NCBI GenBank assembly: GCA_030655145.1
Contig: JAURWD010000067.1
Coordinates: 1 to 33,403 of the forward strand
Direction of reading: 5' to 3'
Length of the DNA stretch: 33,403 nucleotides
From: Ferruginibacter sp.
GTDB lineage: Bacteria; Bacteroidota; Bacteroidia; Chitinophagales; Chitinophagaceae
Both the position numbers and the translations under genes were made by a program. Below are positions 23,025-31,034 of the stretch, one piece after another (within the stretch, counting starts at the first letter, position 1; every line of letters begins with the position of its first letter). The notes beneath the pieces are model-generated. The model made no database searches. It saw nothing but the letters and a program-made list of their open reading frames with translations, and had not been told where the DNA came from.

Positions 23025-23828
23025 GCAAAAGAAAATTGATTTTGGGATTTGTTTACGCTTTTTTTTAATTTTTTCCCAACTGTGCCGCTGATGCACTGAC
23101 TGGTGCTGCATATAACCCTCATTATAATAAGCGATTAGGTCACCAGAACCCGCTTTGAACAGATCAAGCATAGCCCTCGAGGTCCGCTAAATTACGGCAA
23201 CAATTTCCAGTGAGCAACGAAACTAAAAGGGGATACCCAACCAAAAGAACCATAAACGGCCGGGGTAATTGAATATTTCGGTTCAAAGTTATCTGAAATA
23301 TAACTGTTACTCTAAACCAGGGAGACTTGCTGAACGAATTCTCCAGAGCTTTTGAGCGAGTCAAAATAAACAGCTCCTGCTTCGCCAATGGCCGGGAACT
23401 TTTTGGTATTCGTTTACCCTCAGCGATTCGCTGATGCGTTCCATACTTAAGAAACAATTTTTTGAATCATCTGGGTGAATAGAATATAATATATATGATA
23501 GCACCAGGTATTAGGCAAGATCATCAAGAGCATATCAAGTTGTTGGCCTCCTGGAAGTGATTCATAAAAAACTTCACAAAAAACCGAACGCGGTTAGCAA
23601 ACTTCGTTTGTGAGCAGCCTGTACATTTCCTCGGGTACCAAACAAATTGTACCAACCTAATTATTTATCTGTCAGCAACCATACAGGAAGCCTCCTGTTT
23701 TCACGATCGGCAGAACAAATTCGAAGCCCCATGCAATGCAGCGCAACACGCCACTGATCGGGCTTTTCCGTTCACACCAAAAAAATCATAAATAACTGCA
23801 AACTACCTACTACATACCTCAAACTAAT
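23025..23828. other. gene-poor intergenic region of about 800 bp with unexplained structure
   Basis: No convincing gene is present between the rpmB promoter and the DUF2723 promoter. The minus strand has a 97-codon ORF at 23164-23457; in another minus frame of the same stretch one reads GEAGAVYFDSLKSSGEFVQQ and then, after a stop, DNFEPKYSITPAVYGSFGWV. This looks like a decayed gene or dispersed repeat rather than a single gene. Small hairpins are present: TCAGCGA-T-TCGCTGA at about 23419-23433, and ACAGGA-AGCC-TCCTGT followed by TTTT at 23683-23698, which is terminator-like on the plus strand. No tRNA or known ncRNA was recognised. Confidence 0.4.
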
Positions 23829-23836
23829 TATATTTG
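23829..23836 (+). promoter_or_regulatory. -7 promoter box of the DUF2723 gene
   Basis: TATATTTG matches TAnnTTTG exactly, 23 nt before the ATG at 23860. The predicted leader is only about 15-20 nt. The -33 box is weak. Confidence 0.55.
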
Positions 23837-23859
23837 CCCCCTTATAACCAAACTATCAT

Positions 23860-26800
23860 ATGACTTTTAAACGTATCAACAACATTACCGGCTGGATCGT
23901 GTGCCTGATTGCCTGTTCGGTGTACATTATGACTATGGAGGCTACGGGCAGTTTTTGGGACTGCGGTGAGTTTGCATCCAGCGCTTACAAATTGCAGATT
24001 CCCCATCCACCGGGAGCGCCGCTGTTTGTTTTGATTGGTCGTTTATTTATGGTGCCGTTTGATGCTCAACATGCCGCTACCGGTATCAACCTGATGAGCG
24101 CACTCTCTAGTGGGTTCACCATCTTATTTCTCTTTTGGAGTATCACCCATTTTGCAAAAAAATTAGTACGCACCGGGAATAATGATCTTTCCAATGACCA
24201 GGTGATCGCCACCATGGCTGCAGGCGCGATCGGTGCGCTGGCTTACACTTTTTCAGATTCATTCTGGTACAGTGCCGTGGAAGGTGAAGTATACGCGTTG
24301 TCATCATTCTTCACAGCCATCGTTTTTTGGGCAATGTTGAAATGGGAAGATGCGGTAACAGAAGAACAAAAGATTGGTATCAATGGTCATTTCACCAGCG
24401 CTGACCGTTGGCTGATCCTGATATTTTACCTGATGGGTCTTTCTATCGGGGTGCATTTATTAAACCTCCTGACCATACCCGCAATGGTGATGATCTACTA
24501 CTTTAAAAGGTATAAGGTCACCAACTGGGGCATGGTATTCGCCTTTCTGATCGGCTGTGTCCTGACAGGTTTTATTCAGAAAGCAGTGATACAATGGACG
24601 ATCAAAGGAGCAGGTAATTTTGACATCCTTTTCGTGAATGATTTCGGCATGCCTTTCTTCAGTGGCTTTGCTTTTTTCTTCATCATGATCGGCATATTGA
24701 TCTATTTCGGTCTGCGCATCGCCACCAAGAAGAACTGGAATTTCCTTCGCCTCGGTCTGTGGAGTTTTGCGTTTATGCTTCTCGGTTACTCAACCTATTT
24801 TACGACAATCATTCGCTCTAATGCAGATCCGGCCATTGATATGTTTAATGTTGACAATCCTGTTAACCTCGTGGGCTATCTCGGCCGTGAGCAATATGGT
24901 GACTGGCCAATTATGAAAGGGCAAGACTGGACTGACCGCCCCGTAGAACAAGAGATCGTTGAAACATATATAAAAGGAAAAGGTGAGTATGTAAAGAATG
25001 GTCGCAAAATGGAAACCACCTACGATCCGGTAGATATGCATGTTTTTCCACGCATGTGGGACCAAAGCAATGACCAGGGACACGCTGATTATTATGGTCG
25101 CTTTGCGGGAATTGCCAAAGACCCTAAAACGGGCGAATGGCAGGGAAAGCCTACCATGGGCGACAACATCAGCTTCTTTACCCAGTACCAGTTAGGCTGG
25201 ATGTACCTCCGTTATTTCATGTGGAACTTTGCCGGGAAACAAAATGATATCCAGGGAATCGACATGGGTAATGTGCGTGATGGCAACTGGAAAACCGGTA
25301 TTTCATTCCTTGACAATTGGCGTCTTGGTGATCAGAAATACATGCCTGACAGCATGAAACACAATAAGGCCAACAATAAACTGTTTGCATTGCCTTTGAT
25401 CCTTGGCTTGCTTGGTATCTGGTATCATGCACAAAAAAATAAGCGGGATGCGCTCGTGACTGGCCTGTTGTTCTTCTTTACAGGGTTTGCGATTGTGATC
25501 TATTTGAACATGGCAGGGCCTCAACCAAGGGAACGTGACTATGCATTTGTGGGTTCGTTTTACGCCTTTGCGATCTGGATCGGACTTGGCGTGTTATGGG
25601 TTCGCGAGGTAGTCACAAAATACCTGAAGCGCCCCATGGCTACCTACGCCGCAGCAGGTGTGTGTGCGTTGGCCGTGCCGGTGATTATGGCCAGCCAGGA
25701 ATGGGACGATCATGATCGTGGTAAAAAAGTTCTTGCCCGCGACCTCGCGATCGATTATCTCGAAAGCTGTGCACCAAATGCCATCGTTATTTCGTTTGGT
25801 GATAACGATACTTACCCGCTCTGGTATGCGCAGGAAGTTGAAGGTATCCGCCGCGATATCCGCGTCATCAATTCAAGCCTGTTGGGCACTGACTGGTACA
25901 TCAACCAGTTACGTTATAAGCTCAACAAGAGCGACCCAATGGATCCGATCTGGCTTCCACACCAAATTGAAGGCGCTAAGCGGGATGTCGTTTATTATGC
26001 TCCACGACCTGGCGTTGATCCAAACCAACCGATGGATCTGTACACTTTGCTGAAAGATTATGCAGGCAGTGATGATCCGGGAAAAATCGAATTGCGGGAT
26101 GGCGATACATTAAATGTATTCCCAACGAAGAAGGTTTTTGTTCCGGTTGATGTTAACCTGGTTCGCAGCAACGGCACCGTAAATGCGGGTGACAGCGTGT
26201 TGTCGCAGATGGCATTTGAAATTCCAAAGAATGTGTTGTATAAAAATGATGCGGCCATCCTTGCGATCATCGCGGGAAACAAATGGAGGCGCCCGATCTA
26301 TTTTACAAATGACTACCGCGAGCTTGGCTTCGCCCAATATCTCCGCCAGGATGGATTAACAAATCGCCTGGTTCCGGTAGCAAACAGTCCGGTCAATAAA
26401 GACTGGGTTGTTGACAAGATGATGAACAAATTTGTCTTCGGAAATGCAAATGTTTCCGGTGTTTACTTTGACGAAGAAAACCGCAGGCATCTCAACAGCA
26501 TCCGTTTGGCTTACGCCCAGGCAGCATCAAATCTTGCCGAAAGCGATCGCAAAGAAGATGCAAAGAAGATGTTGGAGAAAGTCGACAAAGGAATGCTGGA
26601 GGAAAATTTCCCCTATGGCATGGTATCCCGCTACCAGCAGCACAATTACATTTCGCTGCAGTTCCTGGAGGCTTGTTATAAAGCCGGAGATACTGTGCTG
26701 GCACAAAAGGTTGCTAAAAGCGTGAAGAAGGATCTTGAACAGCAGATAAACTATTATAACAACCTGCCGGATAATATGCTCGAATTTTTCCGCCAGGAAA

Positions 26801-26955
26801 GTGAGCAGGCTACAAACTTCCTGCGTGGTATCGACCAGATTGAAGGCATGTATAAAAACCCGGTTCCAAAGCTGAATGAAATGCCGGGCACCATCAATAA
26901 TGTGCCCGCAACACCTCCCGCTACGGCCCCTGCAAAGGCGGCGGATACAAATTAA
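23860..26955 (+). CDS. DUF2723 / TMEM260-like membrane glycosyltransferase (GT-C type)
   Basis: A 1031-aa protein. Residues 1 to about 620 hold roughly ten or more membrane helices. The first loop has EATGSFWDCGEFASSAYKLQ, with Asp34 and Glu37 where GT-C enzymes keep catalytic acidic residues, then HPPGAPLFVLIGRLF. Residues about 620-1000 are a soluble, probably periplasmic region (VISFGDNDTYPLWYAQE), including a helical TPR-like part near 880-960, and a Pro/Ala-rich end. DUF2723 is the family of human TMEM260, a protein O-mannosyltransferase, and Bacteroidota have a general protein O-glycosylation system; a similar role here is inference. It is transcribed alone with its own promoter and terminator. 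Confidence 0.85.
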   Translation: MTFKRINNITGWIVCLIACSVYIMTMEATGSFWDCGEFASSAYKLQIPHPPGAPLFVLIGRLFMVPFDAQHAATGINLMSALSSGFTILFLFWSITHFAKKLVRTGNNDLSNDQVIATMAAGAIGALAYTFSDSFWYSAVEGEVYALSSFFTAIVFWAMLKWEDAVTEEQKIGINGHFTSADRWLILIFYLMGLSIGVHLLNLLTIPAMVMIYYFKRYKVTNWGMVFAFLIGCVLTGFIQKAVIQWTIKGAGNFDILFVNDFGMPFFSGFAFFFIMIGILIYFGLRIATKKNWNFLRLGLWSFAFMLLGYSTYFTTIIRSNADPAIDMFNVDNPVNLVGYLGREQYGDWPIMKGQDWTDRPVEQEIVETYIKGKGEYVKNGRKMETTYDPVDMHVFPRMWDQSNDQGHADYYGRFAGIAKDPKTGEWQGKPTMGDNISFFTQYQLGWMYLRYFMWNFAGKQNDIQGIDMGNVRDGNWKTGISFLDNWRLGDQKYMPDSMKHNKANNKLFALPLILGLLGIWYHAQKNKRDALVTGLLFFFTGFAIVIYLNMAGPQPRERDYAFVGSFYAFAIWIGLGVLWVREVVTKYLKRPMATYAAAGVCALAVPVIMASQEWDDHDRGKKVLARDLAIDYLESCAPNAIVISFGDNDTYPLWYAQEVEGIRRDIRVINSSLLGTDWYINQLRYKLNKSDPMDPIWLPHQIEGAKRDVVYYAPRPGVDPNQPMDLYTLLKDYAGSDDPGKIELRDGDTLNVFPTKKVFVPVDVNLVRSNGTVNAGDSVLSQMAFEIPKNVLYKNDAAILAIIAGNKWRRPIYFTNDYRELGFAQYLRQDGLTNRLVPVANSPVNKDWVVDKMMNKFVFGNANVSGVYFDEENRRHLNSIRLAYAQAASNLAESDRKEDAKKMLEKVDKGMLEENFPYGMVSRYQQHNYISLQFLEACYKAGDTVLAQKVAKSVKKDLEQQINYYNNLPDNMLEFFRQESEQATNFLRGIDQIEGMYKNPVPKLNEMPGTINNVPATPPATAPAKAADTN

Positions 26956-26980
26956 TAACTCGTATTGTTACGAAATGAGT

Positions 26981-27010
26981 AAATCCTCCTGCCGCAATGC
27001 AGGGGGATTT
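26981..27010 (+). terminator. intrinsic terminator after the DUF2723 gene
   Basis: AAATCCTCCTGC and GCAGGGGGATTT pair over 12 bp with one G-T wobble around a 6-nt loop (CGCAAT), followed by ATTATTT. It lies 26 bp past the stop codon. Confidence 0.8.
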
Positions 27011-27080
27011 ATTATTTAACAAACGAACCAATACCTGCGGTGAAATGTTTATTAAATTGCAGAAACGGCTATCCATAAAT

Positions 27081-27098
27081 CCGACACGAAGGAGTCGG
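27081..27098 (+). promoter_or_regulatory. small hairpin in the leader of the VWA gene
   Basis: CCGAC and GTCGG pair around ACGAAGGA, 26 nt before the ATG at 27124. It may affect translation or be incidental. Confidence 0.25.
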
Positions 27099-27123
27099 GC
27101 ACGGAAGTTTAGTTATACAGATT

Positions 27124-28221
27124 ATGAAAGGCTATAATTTTTCAAAATTCGATCCCAACCAGGACGGCAAAAGCAAGTTTGAACAATTGCTCGACTTGTT
27201 TATGCAATTACTCACCTATACCAACGGTGACGTAGGTGAAGCGATGCAGTGGATGAATGAACTTGATAAGGAATACAAACTCACCAATGATGACTATGGA
27301 ATGGGGGATTTTTATGAAGACCTTAAAGACAAAGGATACATTGATGAGAAAAAAGAAAATGGAGAAATAAAGATCACGCCGAAAACCGAGCAGGGCATTC
27401 GCAAGAAAAGCCTGGAAGATATTTTCGGTAAGCTTAAGAAAACCAGGAGCGGTAACCACAACACCTTCAAGCCCGGTGGTGGTGATGAGATCAACCCGGA
27501 GACACGTCCCTTCCAATTTGGCGACACTCTTGAACAGATCGATTTTACTTCTTCGATCCGCAATGCACAGATCAACCATGGTGTTGACAGTTTTCGTTTG
27601 CATGAAGATGACCTGGAAATTCGCGAAACCGATTTCAAATCCCAGACCTCGACCGTGCTGATGATCGATATCAGTCACTCCATGATCTTGTATGGTGAGG
27701 ACCGGATCACACCGGCCAAAAAAGTCGCGATGGCGCTGAGTGAACTCATCCAAACAAAATATCCAAAGGATACGCTTGATATCGTTGTGTTTGGTAATGA
27801 TGCCTGGACCATTGAGATCAAAGATCTCCCCTACCTGCAGGTTGGCCCATATCATACCAACACTGTTGCGGGTCTTGAACTTGCGATGGATCTGTTGCGC
27901 AAACGCAGAAACCCGAACAAGCAGATCTTCATGATCACGGATGGTAAACCAACCTGCCTCAAAGTCGGCAAACGCTATTATAAAAATAGTTTTGGGGTAG
28001 ACAGGAAGATCCTCAATCGGTGTATGAGCCTGGCCACGCAGTGTAAGAAGATAAAGATCCCGATCACGACTTTCATGATCGCGAGTGATCCGTACCTGCA
28101 AAAATTTGTAACAGAGTTTACCGAAACAAATAACGGAAAAGCATTTTTCGCTTCGCTGGACAAATTAGGTTCCTTTATATTTAAAGACTTCGAGAGCGGA
28201 AAACGTAAAACTGTTTATTGA
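27124..28221 (+). CDS. VWA-domain protein partnering a MoxR-like ATPase
   Basis: A 365-aa protein. Residues 1 to about 170 are a charged helical region. The von Willebrand A domain (about 175-350) has the metal-binding MIDAS set: DISHS (Asp182, Ser184, Ser186), Thr246 in HTNT and Asp273 in ITDG. There is no signal peptide, so it is cytoplasmic. The gene lies 128 bp upstream of a MoxR-like AAA+ gene on the same strand, the arrangement of RavA-ViaA and magnesium-chelatase-like pairs, in which the ATPase remodels targets recruited by the VWA protein. The target is unknown. A weak hairpin (28279-28300) lies between the two genes. Confidence 0.87.
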   Translation: MKGYNFSKFDPNQDGKSKFEQLLDLFMQLLTYTNGDVGEAMQWMNELDKEYKLTNDDYGMGDFYEDLKDKGYIDEKKENGEIKITPKTEQGIRKKSLEDIFGKLKKTRSGNHNTFKPGGGDEINPETRPFQFGDTLEQIDFTSSIRNAQINHGVDSFRLHEDDLEIRETDFKSQTSTVLMIDISHSMILYGEDRITPAKKVAMALSELIQTKYPKDTLDIVVFGNDAWTIEIKDLPYLQVGPYHTNTVAGLELAMDLLRKRRNPNKQIFMITDGKPTCLKVGKRYYKNSFGVDRKILNRCMSLATQCKKIKIPITTFMIASDPYLQKFVTEFTETNNGKAFFASLDKLGSFIFKDFESGKRKTVY

Positions 28222-28278
28222 TCTACCTGGTGTAAATAATCCACACTTGTTCCCTGTTTTCCAAAAGAAAAAATATGA

Positions 28279-28300
28279 CGGCCCGGTGTAAACCGGACCG
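28279..28300 (+). promoter_or_regulatory. hairpin between the VWA and AAA+ genes
   Basis: CGGCCCGGT and ACCGGACCG pair with one mismatch around GTAA. No T-run follows, so it is a weak attenuator or RNA-processing candidate that could set the ratio of the two proteins. Confidence 0.35.
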
Positions 28301-28349
28301 ACAATTGTATAAAAAATCATTATCAATAACGAAAGGATAAAATATTAAG

Positions 28350-29876
28350 ATGGATAGTAAAAAAATCAAAACGCTCGGACAGTTAAAGAAGAGCGGATAT
28401 GTTTCGAGAAGCATCAAAGATGAAATCCGTAGCAACCTCATCACAAAAATAAAAGCGAAAGAAAATACCTTCCCCGGAATTCTTGGTTATGAAGATTCGG
28501 TAATACCGGATACAGAACGGGCGTTATTGTCGAGACACAATATCTTATTTCTTGGATTACGCGGACAAGCAAAAACCAGGATGGCGCGGCAGATGACCAC
28601 CTTGCTCGACGAATACATACCAGTGATCGCAGGTAGTGAGATCAATGATGACCCGCTGCAACCCATTTCAAGATACGCGATCGACCTTATCGAAGCACAT
28701 GGCGATGATACCCCGATCGATTGGCTACACCGGAGCCAACGGTATGGAGAGAAACTGGCGACGCCGGATGTGAGCGTTGCTGACCTGATCGGTGACATTG
28801 ATCCCATCAAAGCCGCCAACCTTAAATTAAGTTTTGCTGATGAACGCGTGTTGCATTATGGCATCATTCCACGCAGTAACCGTAGCATTTTTGTAATTAA
28901 TGAACTACCTGATCTGCAAGCCAGGATCCAGGTATCGTTATTCAATATCCTCGAAGAAGGTGACCTGCAGATCCGCGGTTTCAAACTGCGTTTACCGTTA
29001 GATGTTATGTTCGTTTTCACCGCTAACCCCGAAGACTACACGAATCGGGGTAGCATTGTAACGCCCTTAAAAGACAGGATCGAAAGCCAGATACTTACCC
29101 ATTATCCAAAGTCGGTGGAAACCTCGCTGGCCATCACGGAACAGGAAGCAAATATTTACGAAGAGCAATCTAACCGGGTACAAATAAGCGACCTGGTGAA
29201 GCGCTTGATCGAGCAGATGAGCTTCGAGGCGAGGGGCAGCGAGTTCGTTGACAAGAAAAGTGGCGTAAGCGCCCGGCTGACGATCGCGGCTTATGAAAAC
29301 GCAGTGAGTGCCGCCGAGCGCAGGGCCATCATCAATAGTGAAAAAGAAACCCAGGTTTGGATCAGTGACCTTGTTGGCATCATTCCTTCCATCACCGGAA
29401 AAATCGAACTTGTGTACGAAGGCGAGCAGGAAGGTCCGTACCAGGTTGCTTTTAATTTATTGGAGAAGGCGACAAGAACATTATTCAGTCAATACTTTCC
29501 GAACCCAGACACATTAAAAAAGAAGAGAAGCAAAGAAATTACGGTGGAAGACAATCCTTATAAGTCGATCACCCGTTGGTTCGATGGCGGAAACCACCTG
29601 GATATATTTTTTGAAACGAAGGATACAGATAAGGTGCAGTTACTGTACAAGGTTGATGGCTTACACGCGCTTGTGAAAAAATATTTCAAGACGGCAAATG
29701 AAAAAGAAAATGCCTTACTGATGGAGTTTGTGCTTCATGGCCTGTCAGCTTATTCGCTGATCAGTAAAAGGGTGTTGGATGGTAAGATTGAATTTAAGGA
29801 CCTGATGGGAAGCATGCTCAACATGGGTGCACAATCTTATACCGAAGAAGATTATAATGACAGTGATTTCAATTAA
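28350..29876 (+). CDS. MoxR / magnesium-chelatase-like AAA+ ATPase
   Basis: A 508-aa protein. The P-loop is LGLRGQAKTRMA, with Lys75 and Thr76 but Ala74 where the canonical loop has Gly. Walker B is IFVINELPD (180-188), with Asn184 in place of Asp before Glu185. Sensor 1 is FTANPEDYTNRG (Asn226), followed by TPLKDRIES with the likely Arg finger Arg243. The central GDIDPIKAA and EEGDLQIRGFKLRLP inserts are as in magnesium-chelatase-type subunits. Residues about 260-508 are a helical lid plus extension. These changes may be normal for this subfamily. With the VWA gene upstream it probably forms a chaperone-like complex; its client is unknown. Confidence 0.87.
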   Translation: MDSKKIKTLGQLKKSGYVSRSIKDEIRSNLITKIKAKENTFPGILGYEDSVIPDTERALLSRHNILFLGLRGQAKTRMARQMTTLLDEYIPVIAGSEINDDPLQPISRYAIDLIEAHGDDTPIDWLHRSQRYGEKLATPDVSVADLIGDIDPIKAANLKLSFADERVLHYGIIPRSNRSIFVINELPDLQARIQVSLFNILEEGDLQIRGFKLRLPLDVMFVFTANPEDYTNRGSIVTPLKDRIESQILTHYPKSVETSLAITEQEANIYEEQSNRVQISDLVKRLIEQMSFEARGSEFVDKKSGVSARLTIAAYENAVSAAERRAIINSEKETQVWISDLVGIIPSITGKIELVYEGEQEGPYQVAFNLLEKATRTLFSQYFPNPDTLKKKRSKEITVEDNPYKSITRWFDGGNHLDIFFETKDTDKVQLLYKVDGLHALVKKYFKTANEKENALLMEFVLHGLSAYSLISKRVLDGKIEFKDLMGSMLNMGAQSYTEEDYNDSDFN

Positions 29877-29883
29877 CTGAAGC

Positions 29884-29918
29884 AAGAGGGTTACACTAAT
29901 AATTGGTGTAACCCTCTT
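29884..29918. terminator. bidirectional terminator between the AAA+ gene and murB
   Basis: A perfect 13-bp stem (AAGAGGGTTACAC with GTGTAACCCTCTT) with a 9-nt loop lies between two converging genes and abuts the murB stop codon. It can serve both strands; the plus strand is followed by TTA-rich sequence. Confidence 0.85.
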
Positions 29919-30943
29919 TAAATAATATTCACCTCCCTTTGCAGCGTTACTCCGAATTTACCTTTTACTGATGCAATGATTTCCGTGCTCAGTGTGTAGA
30001 TGTCTTTTCCCGTCGCGTTTCCATGGTTTACGAGCACCAGCGCCTGGCGGGCATGGCAACCTGCATCGCCCCTTCTATATCCTTTCCATCCTGCCTGCTC
30101 GATCAGCCATCCTGCTGCCAACTTGATTTTTTCATGCGGAAGTTGATATCCAACAATGCCGGGATGATGTTCCCGCAACTGGTCAAACTGCAGTTTCGTG
30201 ATTTCAGGATTCTTAAAAAAGCTTCCCGCATTTCCTATCTCGGTGGGGTTGGGTAATTTACTTTGCCGAATATTGATCACTGCCTGCGAGATCGCCTGTA
30301 TACTTAGTGTCTCAATGCCCATCGCTTCCAGCTCCTGCTCTATGGCGCCATAGGAAATGTTATACTCCGGGTTTTTATTTAAGCGAAAAGTGACATCCAA
30401 TATCACGAATTGATCTTTCAATTTTCGTTTGAAGACACTTTCGCGGTAGCCAAACTCACAATCATTGTTGCTGAAAGAAACCAGTTTTTTGTCTGCCAGG
30501 TGATAGGCTGTCAACCCTTGAAAAATGTCTTTGATCTCCACGCCATAGGCACCAATATTCTGCATCGGCGAGGCGCCGGTATTTCCAGGGATGAGCGAAA
30601 GATTTTCCATGCCCGCGAGGTTATGAGAAATCGCATGCAGTACTAACGAATGCCAGTTAACTCCTGCGCCGGCTCTTAGATAAACATGTGTTGTATCCTC
30701 GTGAATGATATTAATCCCCTGCACTTCATTCTTCAATACGAGCCCATTAAAATCTTTTGTGAGCAGGATGTTGCTTCCCCCGCCGAGGATCAGTGTCGGC
30801 ATCAGCTTGCCTCCGGCAACACCTCGCTTTTCATCCAGCGCGGTAACCAGCGTCGCTTCATCACTAAAGGTTGAAAAATATCGGGCGTTGACATCAATAC
30901 CGAACGTGTTGAATTTTCTCAAAGAGATATTTTCGCTGATCAT
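29918..30943 (-). CDS. murB: UDP-N-acetylenolpyruvoylglucosamine reductase MurB
   Basis: A 341-aa FAD enzyme that reduces UDP-GlcNAc-enolpyruvate to UDP-MurNAc in peptidoglycan synthesis. Features are the N-terminal NTFGIDV, FAD-binding LGGGSNILLTKDF (53-65), IPGNTGASPMQNIGAYGVEI (118-137), Arg167 in YRESVFKR, catalytic Ser241 in GNAGSFFKNPE and Glu337 near the end (LQREVNII). The YRES block and length mark the type I (E. coli-like) enzyme. The start at 30943 follows priA by about 90 bp. Confidence 0.97.
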   Translation of the reverse strand: MISENISLRKFNTFGIDVNARYFSTFSDEATLVTALDEKRGVAGGKLMPTLILGGGSNILLTKDFNGLVLKNEVQGINIIHEDTTHVYLRAGAGVNWHSLVLHAISHNLAGMENLSLIPGNTGASPMQNIGAYGVEIKDIFQGLTAYHLADKKLVSFSNNDCEFGYRESVFKRKLKDQFVILDVTFRLNKNPEYNISYGAIEQELEAMGIETLSIQAISQAVINIRQSKLPNPTEIGNAGSFFKNPEITKLQFDQLREHHPGIVGYQLPHEKIKLAAGWLIEQAGWKGYRRGDAGCHARQALVLVNHGNATGKDIYTLSTEIIASVKGKFGVTLQREVNII

Positions 30944-31034
30944 GTCTTCGATTTTTTAAGATTTTGTAATAGAGCCAGCTGCTGTCTCGCTACAGAAGTG
31001 GTTGCAGATTTTTTACTGTGCTGACCTGGTCCTA

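Noticed and set aside
22998..23171. Extended N-terminus for rpmB
   Set aside because: The added residues are unlike any bL28 and span the TACCTTTG promoter box; the ATG at 22997 gives the normal 78-aa protein.
23164..23457. 97-codon minus ORF called as a gene
   Set aside because: No domain; another minus frame of the same DNA looks equally or more protein-like, so it is better treated as a remnant or repeat.
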